Positions 1 to 11,027 of a stretch of DNA of 62,000 bases are shown here, piece by piece. Made by a program: the position numbers and the translations under genes. The notes under the pieces are model-generated. The model was not told the origin of the DNA. It made no database searches and worked only from the letters and a program-made list of their open reading frames with translations. The stretch lies in contig NW_019775914.1 of the NCBI RefSeq assembly GCF_001039355.2, positions 24,633-86,632 of the forward strand. Direction: 5' to 3'. Source of the stretch: Lingula anatina (Eukaryota > Brachiopoda > Lingulata > Lingulida > Lingulidae). Position 1 is the stretch's first letter. Every line of letters starts with the position of its first letter.

Positions 1-701
1 TGGCAATCTAAATGTGACCTTGAAATTGACCTTTGACCTACTTTTTATCATGAACTGAACTCTGCTAATTTCTTTCTCTTTTAACTTCAAACTTGACAGA
101 GATAGGTCCATAGTTACTCTTGAACTTGAATAGGAAGTCATATACTGGCAATTTACTGTGACCTTGAAATTGACCCTTGACCTACCTTACGAAGAACTTA
201 AATTTGATTGTACCATATATATTTTTTGCAATAGTTTAAAAATTCTTGTTGATTGCATTTTTACAGCTTGTCAAGCACAAAACTGGTGGCTATGTCCCTT
301 ATTTTGTGTATGTGGGGGTCTATACGAATGCGCTTGCTCCAGCTGGTGGTACAATATTCGGAGGCGGTATCGCCTCTCTGATCCTCTAGTTCACTTACTG
401 TAGTTGTTGGTGGGAAATGTCTTCTGCATTATACACTGGGTAAATACATAAAAATTCAAATAATAATAATGATGATAATAATAATAATATCAACAACAAC
501 GGTGGAAGTCTATGGTTTCTTCAGCTCCCTAATTTGACCTTGCTGTTGATAATGGCAATCTCAAACTAAGGAAGGATATCACTTTTGCTGTTTTCTATTT
601 TGAAGTTTTTTTCGTTATTTGATACTAAGTTTCTAAGGCATTTAGTTTTTGGACATTTTGTGAATATATTTGATTCTTTAAATTTTATATTCTTTTCCCA
701 G

Positions 702-3700
702 GCAATAAGACCCCTGCCACAGGCGTTGGATTTATAGATGATGGAAGAAGCTTGTCTTGGATGGAACTTGAACAAAAGGTGGCAGCAACTGCATCCGGCA
801 AACCTGGCAAAGTGCCAGCCAACTTCAAGCCCAGTGTCCAGTGCTTTTCTGACCTCACGAACAACAGTTCACACCCTGTGGCAGTCATAGGGGGTAAGTA
901 GATTTTTTTTGACTGAAAATCAAAAATATTTTCAAGTTGAAGTTTTTTCTTTTCATTTGCTTTATTTTGCATTGCACTTTAAATCCATTAGGATTTTTCG
1001 TTTCTAGATTAAATCATAATAAATTTAATTGTCACAATCCTTGTTATAAATTGGCATATGGCAGAACTTGATTTATTTTCAGTGAAACAATATATCAGTA
1101 TATGTATTCATTACAGAACCCATCTTTGTGGAGATTACATTGGTCAATCCACTGAAGATTTCACTGGTTTTGACTGACATTGTATTACTGTGGAGTTTTC
1201 TACCTCATGTGGATGAAGAGCAAAATCAAGAAAAGCCCCCACAGTTGATCACCAATGAACATGTAGAAACTGGCAAAGTAAGTGACCATATTGTAGAATA
1301 TGCCTCTTTATGGTGATAGTGTTTGAAAAGAAATACTTTGTGTAAGATCTCCCATAAGTACTCCCAGGAACAGAGACTTTCACATTGACTTCTGTTATTT
1401 GAACTTTGTAATGAACTTTGTAATGAATTTTTGGTGCAGTTGCATTCATATATTTATGATAATCGCTTATTTTTTTCTGTTGCTGTTCATTTTCATTATC
1501 TGTGTTGATACTAGAGCCACAGTTTCTGAGCCATATTTTAGATATTATAGCATATTTTTGTTATTTACTCAAATATAGTCCTGCATGACACTTTCATTTT
1601 ATTCCCAGAAAACTTTAGCCAATGAACTGGTAGAGAGTGAGGTGATTCCAGAGCTAGTTCTGGAGGCACTGATGACAGAGCCTCTTCAGTTGTCTGTGAT
1701 TCCTAAAAAAGAAGGAGAGCTTCACATAACTGGAATCGCCTATAACCTGGGTACAAGCAGTTCCAGCACAAACACCACCAGTGGCAATGTTATTGCCAAT
1801 ACTGGTGAGCAGAAGCAGAGTTTTATCAGTGGTATCTCTGTAAGAGGGAAGCAAGTGATAGAGGTGCAGGGGCCTCGCCTCAATGCTTCCAAAGTGGAAA
1901 AGTGCAGCAAGATTTATGGCCCCGACAGGAGACTGGATGTGCGAATGGTGCCAAAGATGCCTCTGTTAGAGGTAAGGGACTTTAAATCAATTTTTAAAAA
2001 ATTTTTTTATTGTGAAAAATGAACAGAACTACAATTAACCAATGTAACTTTAAATGAAAACATTATTTGTGAGAAAACTAATCTGTTTAATTAGTTAGTA
2101 TTTAAAGTTCATGACTTTGCTTCAAATAGCATCGCAATATCTATATAATTATCACTTAAATCTTATATAAAAGTGACTGCAGTGTCAAAAAATTTTTATT
2201 ATATTTTAAATATTTCAATGATTTTGAATTATAATTTGGTTTGTGACCCAGACTGTCTTCATGTGATGTAGATTTGTATCTGTATATCTCTTATACCTAT
2301 TGTATCTTTTTTTTTTACACCTTCATTTTCTCTCAGGTAAACTTGTATGGTGTTCCCCAGACAATGATGTGTGGAGAGGTCCAACAACTGACAGTTGAGT
2401 TCATCAACAGGGGCCCTCTCCCTTTACACAAACTCTACATGGCCTGCTCCCATCCAAAATTCTGTACTTTTGGGAGCTCTGACACCCTCCCGCAGGCCTC
2501 TGCTTTATATCAGTACAACTCCCAGCAGACAGGGTCAGCAGTGCACAATGAACTTCATGTTGTAAAGGAATTATGGGCAGAGGACGCTCAGCAGGTGCCC
2601 TTAAAACGTGACATTTTAGACCCAGGGGGAGTGGTCAGTGTCCCACTGTGGATTAGGGGACTAGATATCAATGGAGTCCATAATGTGGATTTTCTGTTTT
2701 ATTATGAACCAGTTGATAGAAAATGTCCATTGATGAGGTGAGTTCATTTCTACGATGTATATATTTTAAATGGTGTAGAATTTTTTTTCTTTTATCAAAT
2801 CTTGATAAACATGAGATGCAGGCTTTATATTATGTGTATTATATATTTATATTATATGTGGTGTGTGTATTTCTTTTCATTGGTAAATGTAATTTGACCA
2901 CTCCAGGCACCGAGTTGTCCGCCACACTGCTGTGATGAGGACCAGCAATGCACTGAAGCTGACCTCCACTGCCCAGAAGCTGCCTCCCAGTAAGAGGGGA
3001 CAACTGAACAGTCTGGTGCTGGCACTGGAGGCGGAGAAGGTGAGTGTGCTGCTGGCACAACTAACACAGTGACTCCTTGATCGGAGTTACATTTGACTGC
3101 ACAGTACCATACCATACCATACCATACCATGTGAAAGCCACAGTACACTATCCCATGAAGTACTATGCCAAATGATGGCTGCAATACATGTAACCACATT
3201 ATACTATACTCGGGGGCAGATCAAGAGGTATTTTCTGACAGTCTTCCAAATTATCATTGTTGATCCATCCTTCATTTTTGACCGTTTTCCAACAGAAAGA
3301 ATAAGATTCTCGTCAAGGCAATGTAAACTTGAAATCTGACCTTCTTCAGGAAGACCCAGAAGACAGCTTCAATCCACCCCTAATACTGAACTGTACCACA
3401 GCATGCCATATAATATGAAACCTGCAGAACACTATATCCTACAGTGTACTGGCTGCTGTACACTATACCATAACACACAATATAATAAACAAACCATGTC
3501 ATACCATACACTATACCATAAGGTACACTACAATACCATACTGTGTAATAGCTGCTGCCCTCCTCTGTTCCAGGTGTTTGATGCCAGTGTGCTGGAGGTG
3601 AGCTTACTGCAGGTGTCCTGTGCCAGCCCCACCTGGACACTGCATCACCTGAGTACCAGACCACATACAGGTGAGTTCTATAAGATAATATACACCTGGA

Positions 3701-4229
3701 CACTGCATCACCTGAGTACCAGACCACATACAGGTGAGTTCTATAAGATAATATACACCTGGACACTGCATCACCTGAGTACCAGACCACATACAGGTGA
3801 GTTCTAGAATTCATTCACACCTGGAATAAAGTGGATTTTATCATTTTGAACACTGTTGTATCCCAGTGTCAGGTCAAACAAGCATACACATATGCACGCA
3901 GGCATGCACGCACGAACGCACGCACGCACGCACGCACAGGGATTAAGCATTTAATTTGTATTTTAACCTAAAAGCAGTTTTTACCTGTTCATAAATATCA
4001 GATACTGAGAATGACACTTGTGAAGTATTTGAGTCACTATCTTCATTTCCACTTGCTTATTATTTTTTGACGCCTTTTATGATTTATTGAGAATAATAAC
4101 TTGTATACATTTCAAATAGTTGTTGCTTTGCTTTAACATTAAATGAATAGAAACTTGGAACAAAATGCAGGATTTTAAAGTGATCATTCTTGTTAATTAC
4201 AGATATGAANGGTACACACACACACACAT

Positions 4230-4282
<53 letters not shown>

Positions 4283-7277
4283 GATTAAGCATTTAATTTG
4301 TATTTTAACCTAAAAGCAGTTTTTACCTGTTCATAAATATCAGATACGGAGAATGACACTTGTAAAGTATTTGAGTCACTATCTTCATTTCCACTTGCTT
4401 ATTATTTTTTGACGCCTTTTATGATTTATTGAGAATAATAACTTGTATACATTTCAAATAATATTTAGTTGCTTTGCTTAATCATTAAATGAATAGAAAC
4501 TTGGAACAAAATGCAGGGTTTTAAAGTGATCATTCTTGTTGCTTACAGATATGAAGTTAAGTGCCACAGAGTCATTATTGATGTCATTTAAGGCCACTAG
4601 GTGTCAGGACTGTGCTGCAGGTAATTTTTTGTGATGTTAAAATATACTAGTGCTTGTAACTTTGTTCATTGTTACTCAGATGACATGACTTTTAAAATTT
4701 TTTTTCTGTAATAGTTAACCAAAGGATTTTTTTTTTTGTTTTTTTTTACCTTTTACCAAATCTGCTTTTTCAACCAAATTGATTTTTTTCAAATAAATTG
4801 TCATTTTTTTATTACAGTGTCATCATCAAAGCTGATTTTCTCAGATGTCACATTTGATCAGCATCAGGTAAGAATTCAAAGTGATTTATGTAACCACAGC
4901 AGAAACCTGTTTAAATATAAGTTTTACATCAGCAATTATCATGATATTATAAAGAAAATAAATAATAAAAACAAAACTGTCATCATCTTTCAGATCAGTA
5001 GCACAGGCAGCCCATGCTGTGATTTCTGCTTTAAGTCTCGCCAGACGTGGAAGTTGGCATCAAGTAGCAGCGAGGGGGATCCTTCTATACCCCAGACCAC
5101 GCCCACCCCACCGTCACAGGACCAGGGTCTGGAGGACCTGGCACATATAGATCTTAGTTTAATTGTTCTCTGGAAGGTGAGGATCAGGCACATATAGATC
5201 TTAGCTCAGTTGTTCTCTGGAAGGTGAGGATCAGGCACATATGGATCTTAGCTCAGTTGTTCTCTTGAAGGTGAGGATCAGGCACATATAGATTTTGGCT
5301 TAGTTGTTCTCTGGAAGGTGAGGATCAGGCACATATAGATCTTAGCTTAGTTGTTCTCTGGAAGGTGAGGATCAGGCACATATAGATCTTAGCTTAGTTG
5401 TTCTCTGGAAGGTGAGGATCAGGCACATATAGATCTTAGCTTAGTTGTTCTCTGGAAGGTGAGGATCAGGCACATATAGATCTTAGCTTAGTTGTTCTCT
5501 GGAAGGTGAGGATCAGGCACATATAGATCTTAGCTTAGTTGTTCTCTGGAAGGTGAGGATCAGGCACATATAGATCTTAGCTTAGTTGTTCTCTGGAAGG
5601 TGAGGATCAGGCACATATAGATCTTAGCTTAGTTGTTCTCTGGAAGGTGAGGATCAGGCACATATAGATCTTAGTTTAATTGTTCTCTGGAAGGTGAGGA
5701 TCAGGCACATATAGATCTTAGCTTAGTTGTTCTCTGGAAGGTAAGAATGTTAATAGCAGAAAGCTAACTGCAGAGCATTAAGAAATTGCCTAAGATTTTC
5801 GTTAACGTTCACAAACTGGCAATTACTCATTTGAAAGTTAGACTGTAGAAAGCAAAATAATGCTCGATTCTTACCTTGATTATGACACCTGTTATGATTT
5901 TAAGGAGTCCTTAAAGTCTTTGAAACTGAAACTTTGAATTTGGTCATGCTGCTTAGAAAATATTTTGAAAACAATGATTGACCTTCACTTGCTTTGAATG
6001 GCTGACCATGAACTGAAAGCAAAACTTTTAATATAGGCAAGATTTTTCTCTATCTAGATCTTGCCCAGTCCAGCTATTCATTTTGTTCATCAATATTATC
6101 TTCATATTCAGTTCAAGGTGGTGACAGAGAGTGGTGCTATAGGGACAATACAGGGACAACATCACCTCCATATAGACAGCCTGGATACCCCAGCCTACTC
6201 CCCTGCTGTGAGCAAGGTAGGGACAAATATATACAGAGATTGAAATATACAGAATTTAAAAAAATTGTCCAAATTGTAAGTCCAGTATTAGATTTAATAA
6301 AAACTTCCTTTTTGTGAAATATATCAAATGTATCCTTTTTGTGAACTGGACAAATCCATAGAATTATGCAGAAATTGATAATTTGCCTTAACATATTTTT
6401 GATATTGTGAAAAACTGAAATTAATTTGAGTATAACTTGTAAGTATCTTGGCAACTGAAGGATATTACAAAACAGCTATGTTTATTTTAACTGTTATATC
6501 TGATTTCCCAGCTGTTTTTACCCCTGGATAAGATTTTACTTGTTTTATGTACATTGTTTAGTGTATGGATTCTATAATTTCCCTGGTATTTTAATAGGTA
6601 AATAAACTTTGCCATTTAATTCCATGCATACAGGTGCCTGTAGAGCATGCCCCAGTGAAAATAATCAAGGACCGCGCCCCTTCATTGCCAAGCCACCCCA
6701 ATCCTGAACTGGTTTCTCAGCTACTCAAGATATGCTTACGGCACAATATGACAGTACTGCATAATTTCCACAAGAATAGGTGAGTTAGCATATGCGGATA
6801 AGAAAACATATTACATTTATCCATTGTACTGTGTAATTTATTTTAGGAAGTGAGAAATTGCATTATATATGTTATTTTGACTGTGGTGCATAATGCCAGG
6901 TACTTCTTCATTTTCACTAATTTGAATGTGATGCAATGTGAGGAATGTTGAGCACTTTGTCTCAATAATTTGTCAAAGGGCTGTCCTTTTATGAAGACCT
7001 GTTTTTTTTTTTTTTTTTTTTTCTTAGAAAATATAACTTATGGTATTTGCTTTAATGTCTTTAAACTTGTGTTAAAATTTCAGATGAAGGGAATGCTGCT
7101 TTATAACTCATTTAAAAGTCAAATAATTGTGTTGTCTTATATTTGTCAATTCAAACCCCTTATTATTGTTTATTTCAGGCTGTGTTACATGCCAGTTAGT
7201 ATAGTGCTCCATAACACTTCACAGAACACAGTGAAAGTTGATATGTCTTCCCGTGAACCCAGCTCACACAGGTACTA

Positions 7278-7334
<57 letters not shown>

Positions 7335-7754
7335 TGCACACACATGCACATTTTACTTAATGTATTATTCACTTACAGGTAACATAATTTGTTTATATGA
7401 CAGAACAAGTAGACGAGATAGGTGGCCATTCTGTGTAATATTTCAATAATATTTCATACTCATTCCAGATCCCATGCTGAATCCACAACCTCTGACATCA
7501 TCCTGGAGCCAACATCGTCAGGTTTCAGCTGGTCTGGAAAAATCCACAGCACACTCCAGCTCCAGCCCCTAGAGACACACACACTTCACCTGGTGGCCTG
7601 TTTCAACTCCCCTGGAGTGTACAATTTGAATAGACTCCAGGTGGCAGCAGGTGTATTGAGGGAGTCCAGTGACCTTGACATTGATATGGTTGTACAGAAA
7701 CATCCAGCGCCATCTGTTGCCATAGTTAAACAAGAGCCTCTTACGTCAAGTTAG
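702..7754 (+). CDS. TRAPPC8: TRAPPC8 (TRAPP complex subunit 8), 3' part, 13 exons
   Basis: C-terminal portion of the TRAPPIII-specific subunit 8 (yeast Trs85 relative), which acts at ER/Golgi and autophagosome membranes by helping activate Rab1-type GTPases. Exons read from GT/AG sites and phase: 702-893, 1117-1277, 1609-1971, 2337-2737, 2907-3039, 3574-3670, 4549-4620, 4818-4867, 4994-5176, 6112-6216, 6634-6779, 7179-7271, 7469-7754. Phases add up without a frame break from 702 to the TAG at 7752-7754. Recognition rests on beta-rich C-terminal segments such as VNLYGVPQTMMCGEVQQLTV, LSLIVLWK and HTLHLVACFNSPGVYNL, in the order expected for TRAPPC8. The N-terminal half lies left of the window. 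Two exons end inside tandem repeats that also copy their splice donors (3574-3670 and 4994-5176), so alternative donor use is possible. The family call is from recognition, without a database search. Confidence 0.88.
3102..3132. repeat. (CCATA)n microsatellite with degenerate relatives to 3545
   Basis: Pure pentanucleotide run in a TRAPPC8 intron. The rest of the intron (about 3380-3545) is full of decayed ATACCATA-like words, suggesting an old, larger array. Confidence 0.8.
3630..3806 (+). repeat. 63-bp tandem triplication of an exon end plus 5' splice site
   Basis: Three copies with exact 63-bp spacing (the motif CCTGGACACTGCATCACC starts at 3632, 3695 and 3758). Each copy contains the last part of a TRAPPC8 exon followed by the donor CAG|GTGAGT (GT at 3671, 3734 and 3797). 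Because 63 is divisible by three and the copies are open, use of donor 2 or 3 would add 21 or 42 residues in frame. The first donor gives the simplest gene model. Confidence 0.95.
3939..4550. repeat. Duplicated about 270-bp segment flanking a single N and a CA repeat
   Basis: The segment 3939-4209 (from GGGATTAAGCATTTAATTTG to ACAGATATGAA) recurs at about 4279-4555 with a handful of substitutions and small indels. An N at 4210 and a (CA)n tract (4214-4280) lie between them. The right copy continues into the TRAPPC8 exon at 4549; the left copy stops at the N just after the same exon start. This looks like two overlapping allelic contig ends joined without merging. Confidence 0.8.
5139..5745 (+). 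repeat. 47-bp minisatellite, 13 copies, each carrying a 5' splice site
   Basis: The unit recurs every 47 bp, with the block TCTCTGGAAG falling at 5167 through 5731 (12 intervals of 47; one copy reads TCTCTTGAAG). The first copy is the end of the TRAPPC8 exon coding LSLIVLWK, with donor GT at 5177. Each later copy repeats that exon end and a GGTGAGG donor; the last copy has GGTAAGA (GT at 5741). The copy near 5674-5690 carries the same TTAGTTTAATTG variant as the exonic copy, while most others read TTAGCTTAGTTG. As 47 is not divisible by three, retaining one or two extra units shifts the frame. Confidence 0.95.
7278..7343. repeat. (CT)n(CA)n microsatellite
   Basis: Uninterrupted TC then CA dinucleotides directly after the donor of the TRAPPC8 exon 7179-7271. 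Confidence 0.9.
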
Positions 7755-10700
7755 GTTCTTGTTTGTGAAAGAAGATGAGAAGACATGGATAGGAGGTTCA
7801 GTTGAGACGTAAATGGAAGATGTGCTTCTTGAAATTTGTTCATGTATGAAAAAAAAAGATTCATGCTGTTAAATGGTATTCTGCTTCATTGTGGTAAATA
7901 ACAGTCAAAAGATGGGAGTGTGCAAAAATAATTGCCTTGTTTTCTTGTTATTGCTGTGAAACATGAACTTTGCCTTTTGCAGTTTATGTGATAATTGGTC
8001 AGAATGTATTTGTACAGTCTGTCTGGGAGGCAAAATATGATTTTGTAAATTTGAAAGTTTTGTCAAGATCTTAGGTAGGAAATGAAAGATTTGTTTAATT
8101 CAGGGTTTTAAATTGCTGAAAATTAACTGTTGAGTGCAATTCTAAATCTTCAATATAAAATGTGGAACAATAATTTTTAATGAAAACTTATATTTCTTGA
8201 ACAATTACACATCTGCGAAAGTTTGTGATCAAGTTGTTGGTATCTTTTCATCAGTGAATTTTGTGTATTTAGACAGCAGTGCTTGGCAATGGAAATAACT
8301 TGTATGTTATTTTTAAAGTGCAACAACGTGTACATAGATATGTAAACATCCCATTGGATTTTTTATTCCCTGTTGGTGCAAAAAGGTTATTGTGTTACGA
8401 ACATTTCAATGTCATACATTGTTATATGAATCTGTGAAGTGCTACCCAATAGCACACAAACATGTAAGAATTCCAAGTATATTACAGAGCATCACTGCTC
8501 TACATTGCCATAAGGTATGTTAATAAGTTAATAAGTCTTTGGTAGACGAAATAACTACCAAGCGGTGTCCAAGTCAAAGCTTCGTTTTTATATGCTTGCA
8601 TTAGTCAAACCAGAATAATGTGTTTCAAAAGAAATTGTAAAGGATAGAAAATGTTACGGTTGAATGACAGAAAGCCTGTTTGTTTGTGTATAAGTGTGTG
8701 TGTAAGGCAAAGAGAGGAGAGGAGTTTTATGTGAATTAAAAATTCTCAATTGACATTTTTTTCTGGGTAATTTAGTATAACTACATAATACTTGCACAAC
8801 CAACAACGGACCCATAGTGGTAATATATAAGCTGCTGACTTCATGAGCAATGAGTTACGTCCGCTTAGAAAAGATCAATTTATTCATTTACCAAAAAAAA
8901 AGCTTAAAATTTGTTTCGATTTCTGTTAAAAAATGTTTCCGATTTCCGAAACTTGTGAATTAAGTGGTGTTTTTCTATATCAGTTGAAAATATCTCGTAA
9001 TTCATTGTGTTAACGACTTTTCTTTATGCCATCCTCCAGAAATGCGGTAGGTTATAGGTTGATCGTTCCAAGCTATTTATATGTCTTCATCTTGATATCG
9101 TGTCGATGCCTATAAACTGAGGGAACGTTTGTTATTGGTTGTTTATTTATGACGTCAGAGATGATATAATTTAAGTATCTGATAAGGATTTACTTCTGTA
9201 TTTTGTTTCCACATAATCAAAGCGTGATCAAGGAAATCTTCGTGGCTAAGGGTTGTTTGTTCGTTTTATTTTCTAGATGGCATGCGGTCAAGGAACCCGT
9301 TCAAAGCAGAGATAGTTGTCAAAGATTGTAGTAAAAACGATAAGAATGTAGCTTCGTGAAGTGTTCTTTAATATACATGTACAGCGAGTACCCTACTAAT
9401 AGAACAAATTATATACAGCAACTTAAATAGACAATTTAACTACCAGAACTTGCATGTTCAATAAGCCTTTGGTATAAGAATGACAATGAGTAATCTGGCC
9501 GCTTGCTACTTTCTAATTAAGGTATTTAATATGATTCCAGACTGATAAATATGTTTTCGGGTATTCTGCTGTGTGATGTTTATGGGCAATGGCGTAAATG
9601 GAAATGTATTTAAGATTTAAACAAGTTTTCTATGCGTATTTGTAAATACTAAAAACCGTGGATCATTTTCACATTTCATCTGTAAATGTTTTCAATGATG
9701 ATTCAGTTTACAATAAGATACATTTATCTGGACTCAACGTTTTCTGTGTTTGATGGCCTCTCCCACTAGAAGAAAAAAAATGCAATGTGTATTTCACATA
9801 TTAATTTAAGTAGTCTTTTAGACTGGTTTTCTCAATTAGTATGATCCTGCGAATCCTCCGTATTTAAACCCTTGTTGCACTGTGCTTGTGACCTCTTCGA
9901 GAATGTCATTTTACCCAGTCTCACGCCCTTTAAAGTGACGATTTGTGTTTGTCAGCATTGCATTCATAGAGCCAAGTTCAAGAGCTTAAAATATTGTAGA
10001 ATTTTCTCTTGCTACAAATTTTGTGGGAGTTGGTCAAAATCAGTACCCCAAGCGATGGAAAGCACGCTGTTACTGGAGTTCTAGCACTGACATCAAACCG
10101 ATTGAAATTCATAATATTACGTGCAATTCGAAAACAAATAAATAGATAGATATAAAGGGGGTTTAATTTGAACACCGATACCACAGATGAAGATCAAAGT
10201 GAGGCATAGAAATATTTCTTTAAAATCACAAAAAAAAGTACTTTACGGTAGCCTAGAGCCCCACACAAAGTTTGACCTGAAACATCGACAAAGCACCCCG
10301 ATTTTAGTTACTGTTTCTTAAATTCCTTCATCTTTCACTTTTGGTTCCCGAAAAAAAAATTTGGTGCGGGGAAGCAACGGTGCGGGGACGTAAAATGCAG
10401 AGGAGTATCGGAGTGGTGACGTAACGGTAAGGGGGAGTATAGGTATAGTATGGGTATAGGTATAAGAGCATGGGTATAGGTATATAAGTATGGGTATAGG
10501 TATAAGAGCATGGGTATAGGTATAGAAGTATAGGAGTATAGGTGTAAGAGTATATGTAGAGGTATAGAAGTATGGGTAAAGGTATAGGAGTATGATTACA
10601 GGTATAGGAGTACGGGTAAAGGTATACATATAGACACTTAACCAGCACAGTAATTCAATTGACTTTAACTTCTGTACTGAAAACACTGCATGATGCGTAA

Positions 10701-11027
10701 AATTAGCACTGGGACAGCCTGGACAAAATGGCCGCGTTCCTGCTGCAGATGTCCAGTTCCCATAGCTTTCTCAGTGCGGAGAAGAGATAAGAAAATTAAG
10801 GCTCCAACAGGTTGTTTCTAATTTTGGTTCATTTGTAGCGCTTTATTTTCAATCTCCCACAAGATTGTATTTAGTCTTAGGCTTCTTATGATAATAATAC
10901 GCACACGTAAATTCGTCCACATATTTCTGAATGTTTTTGAAATATTTTCTCCCCAAAATATGTTAGGACATTTCCCGCAGCAAGCCTCTCTACCAACTGT
11001 CACAGTCAAGGACACCCCTCATCAAAC
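7755..11027. other. Intergenic: TRAPPC8 3' flank and upstream region of the EGF gene
   Basis: AT-rich sequence following the TRAPPC8 stop; the proximal part is presumably 3' UTR, but I cannot place a confident poly(A) site. A perfect palindromic TGACGTCA (CRE-like) lies at 9150-9157. A degenerate GTATAGG satellite lies at about 10436-10628. No open frame with recognisable protein similarity was seen. Confidence 0.6.
10436..10628. repeat. Degenerate GGTATAG/GTATGG minisatellite
   Basis: About 190 bp built from short words GGGTATAGGTATAAGAGTAT with variable spacing (about 12 and 30 bp). It lies 0.4 kb upstream of the small EGF-domain gene. Confidence 0.85.

Noticed and set aside
3900-3940. CRISPR-like or other prokaryotic array among the many tandem repeats
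   Set aside because: The window is clearly animal nuclear DNA; the repeats are microsatellites and minisatellites without unique spacers.
6970-7449. 159-codon open frame spanning TRAPPC8 intron and exon
   Set aside because: Most of it is poly(F)/His-Thr repeat translation; only the 7179-7271 portion belongs to the gene.
9150-9157. Functional CRE promoter element
   Set aside because: A single 8-bp match in intergenic DNA about 1.9 kb from the nearest downstream start; expected by chance often enough.
10318-10686. Long Tyr/Thr/Pro-rich minus-strand open frames
   Set aside because: They are translations of the GTATAGG satellite; repeat-driven and without a start context or domain.
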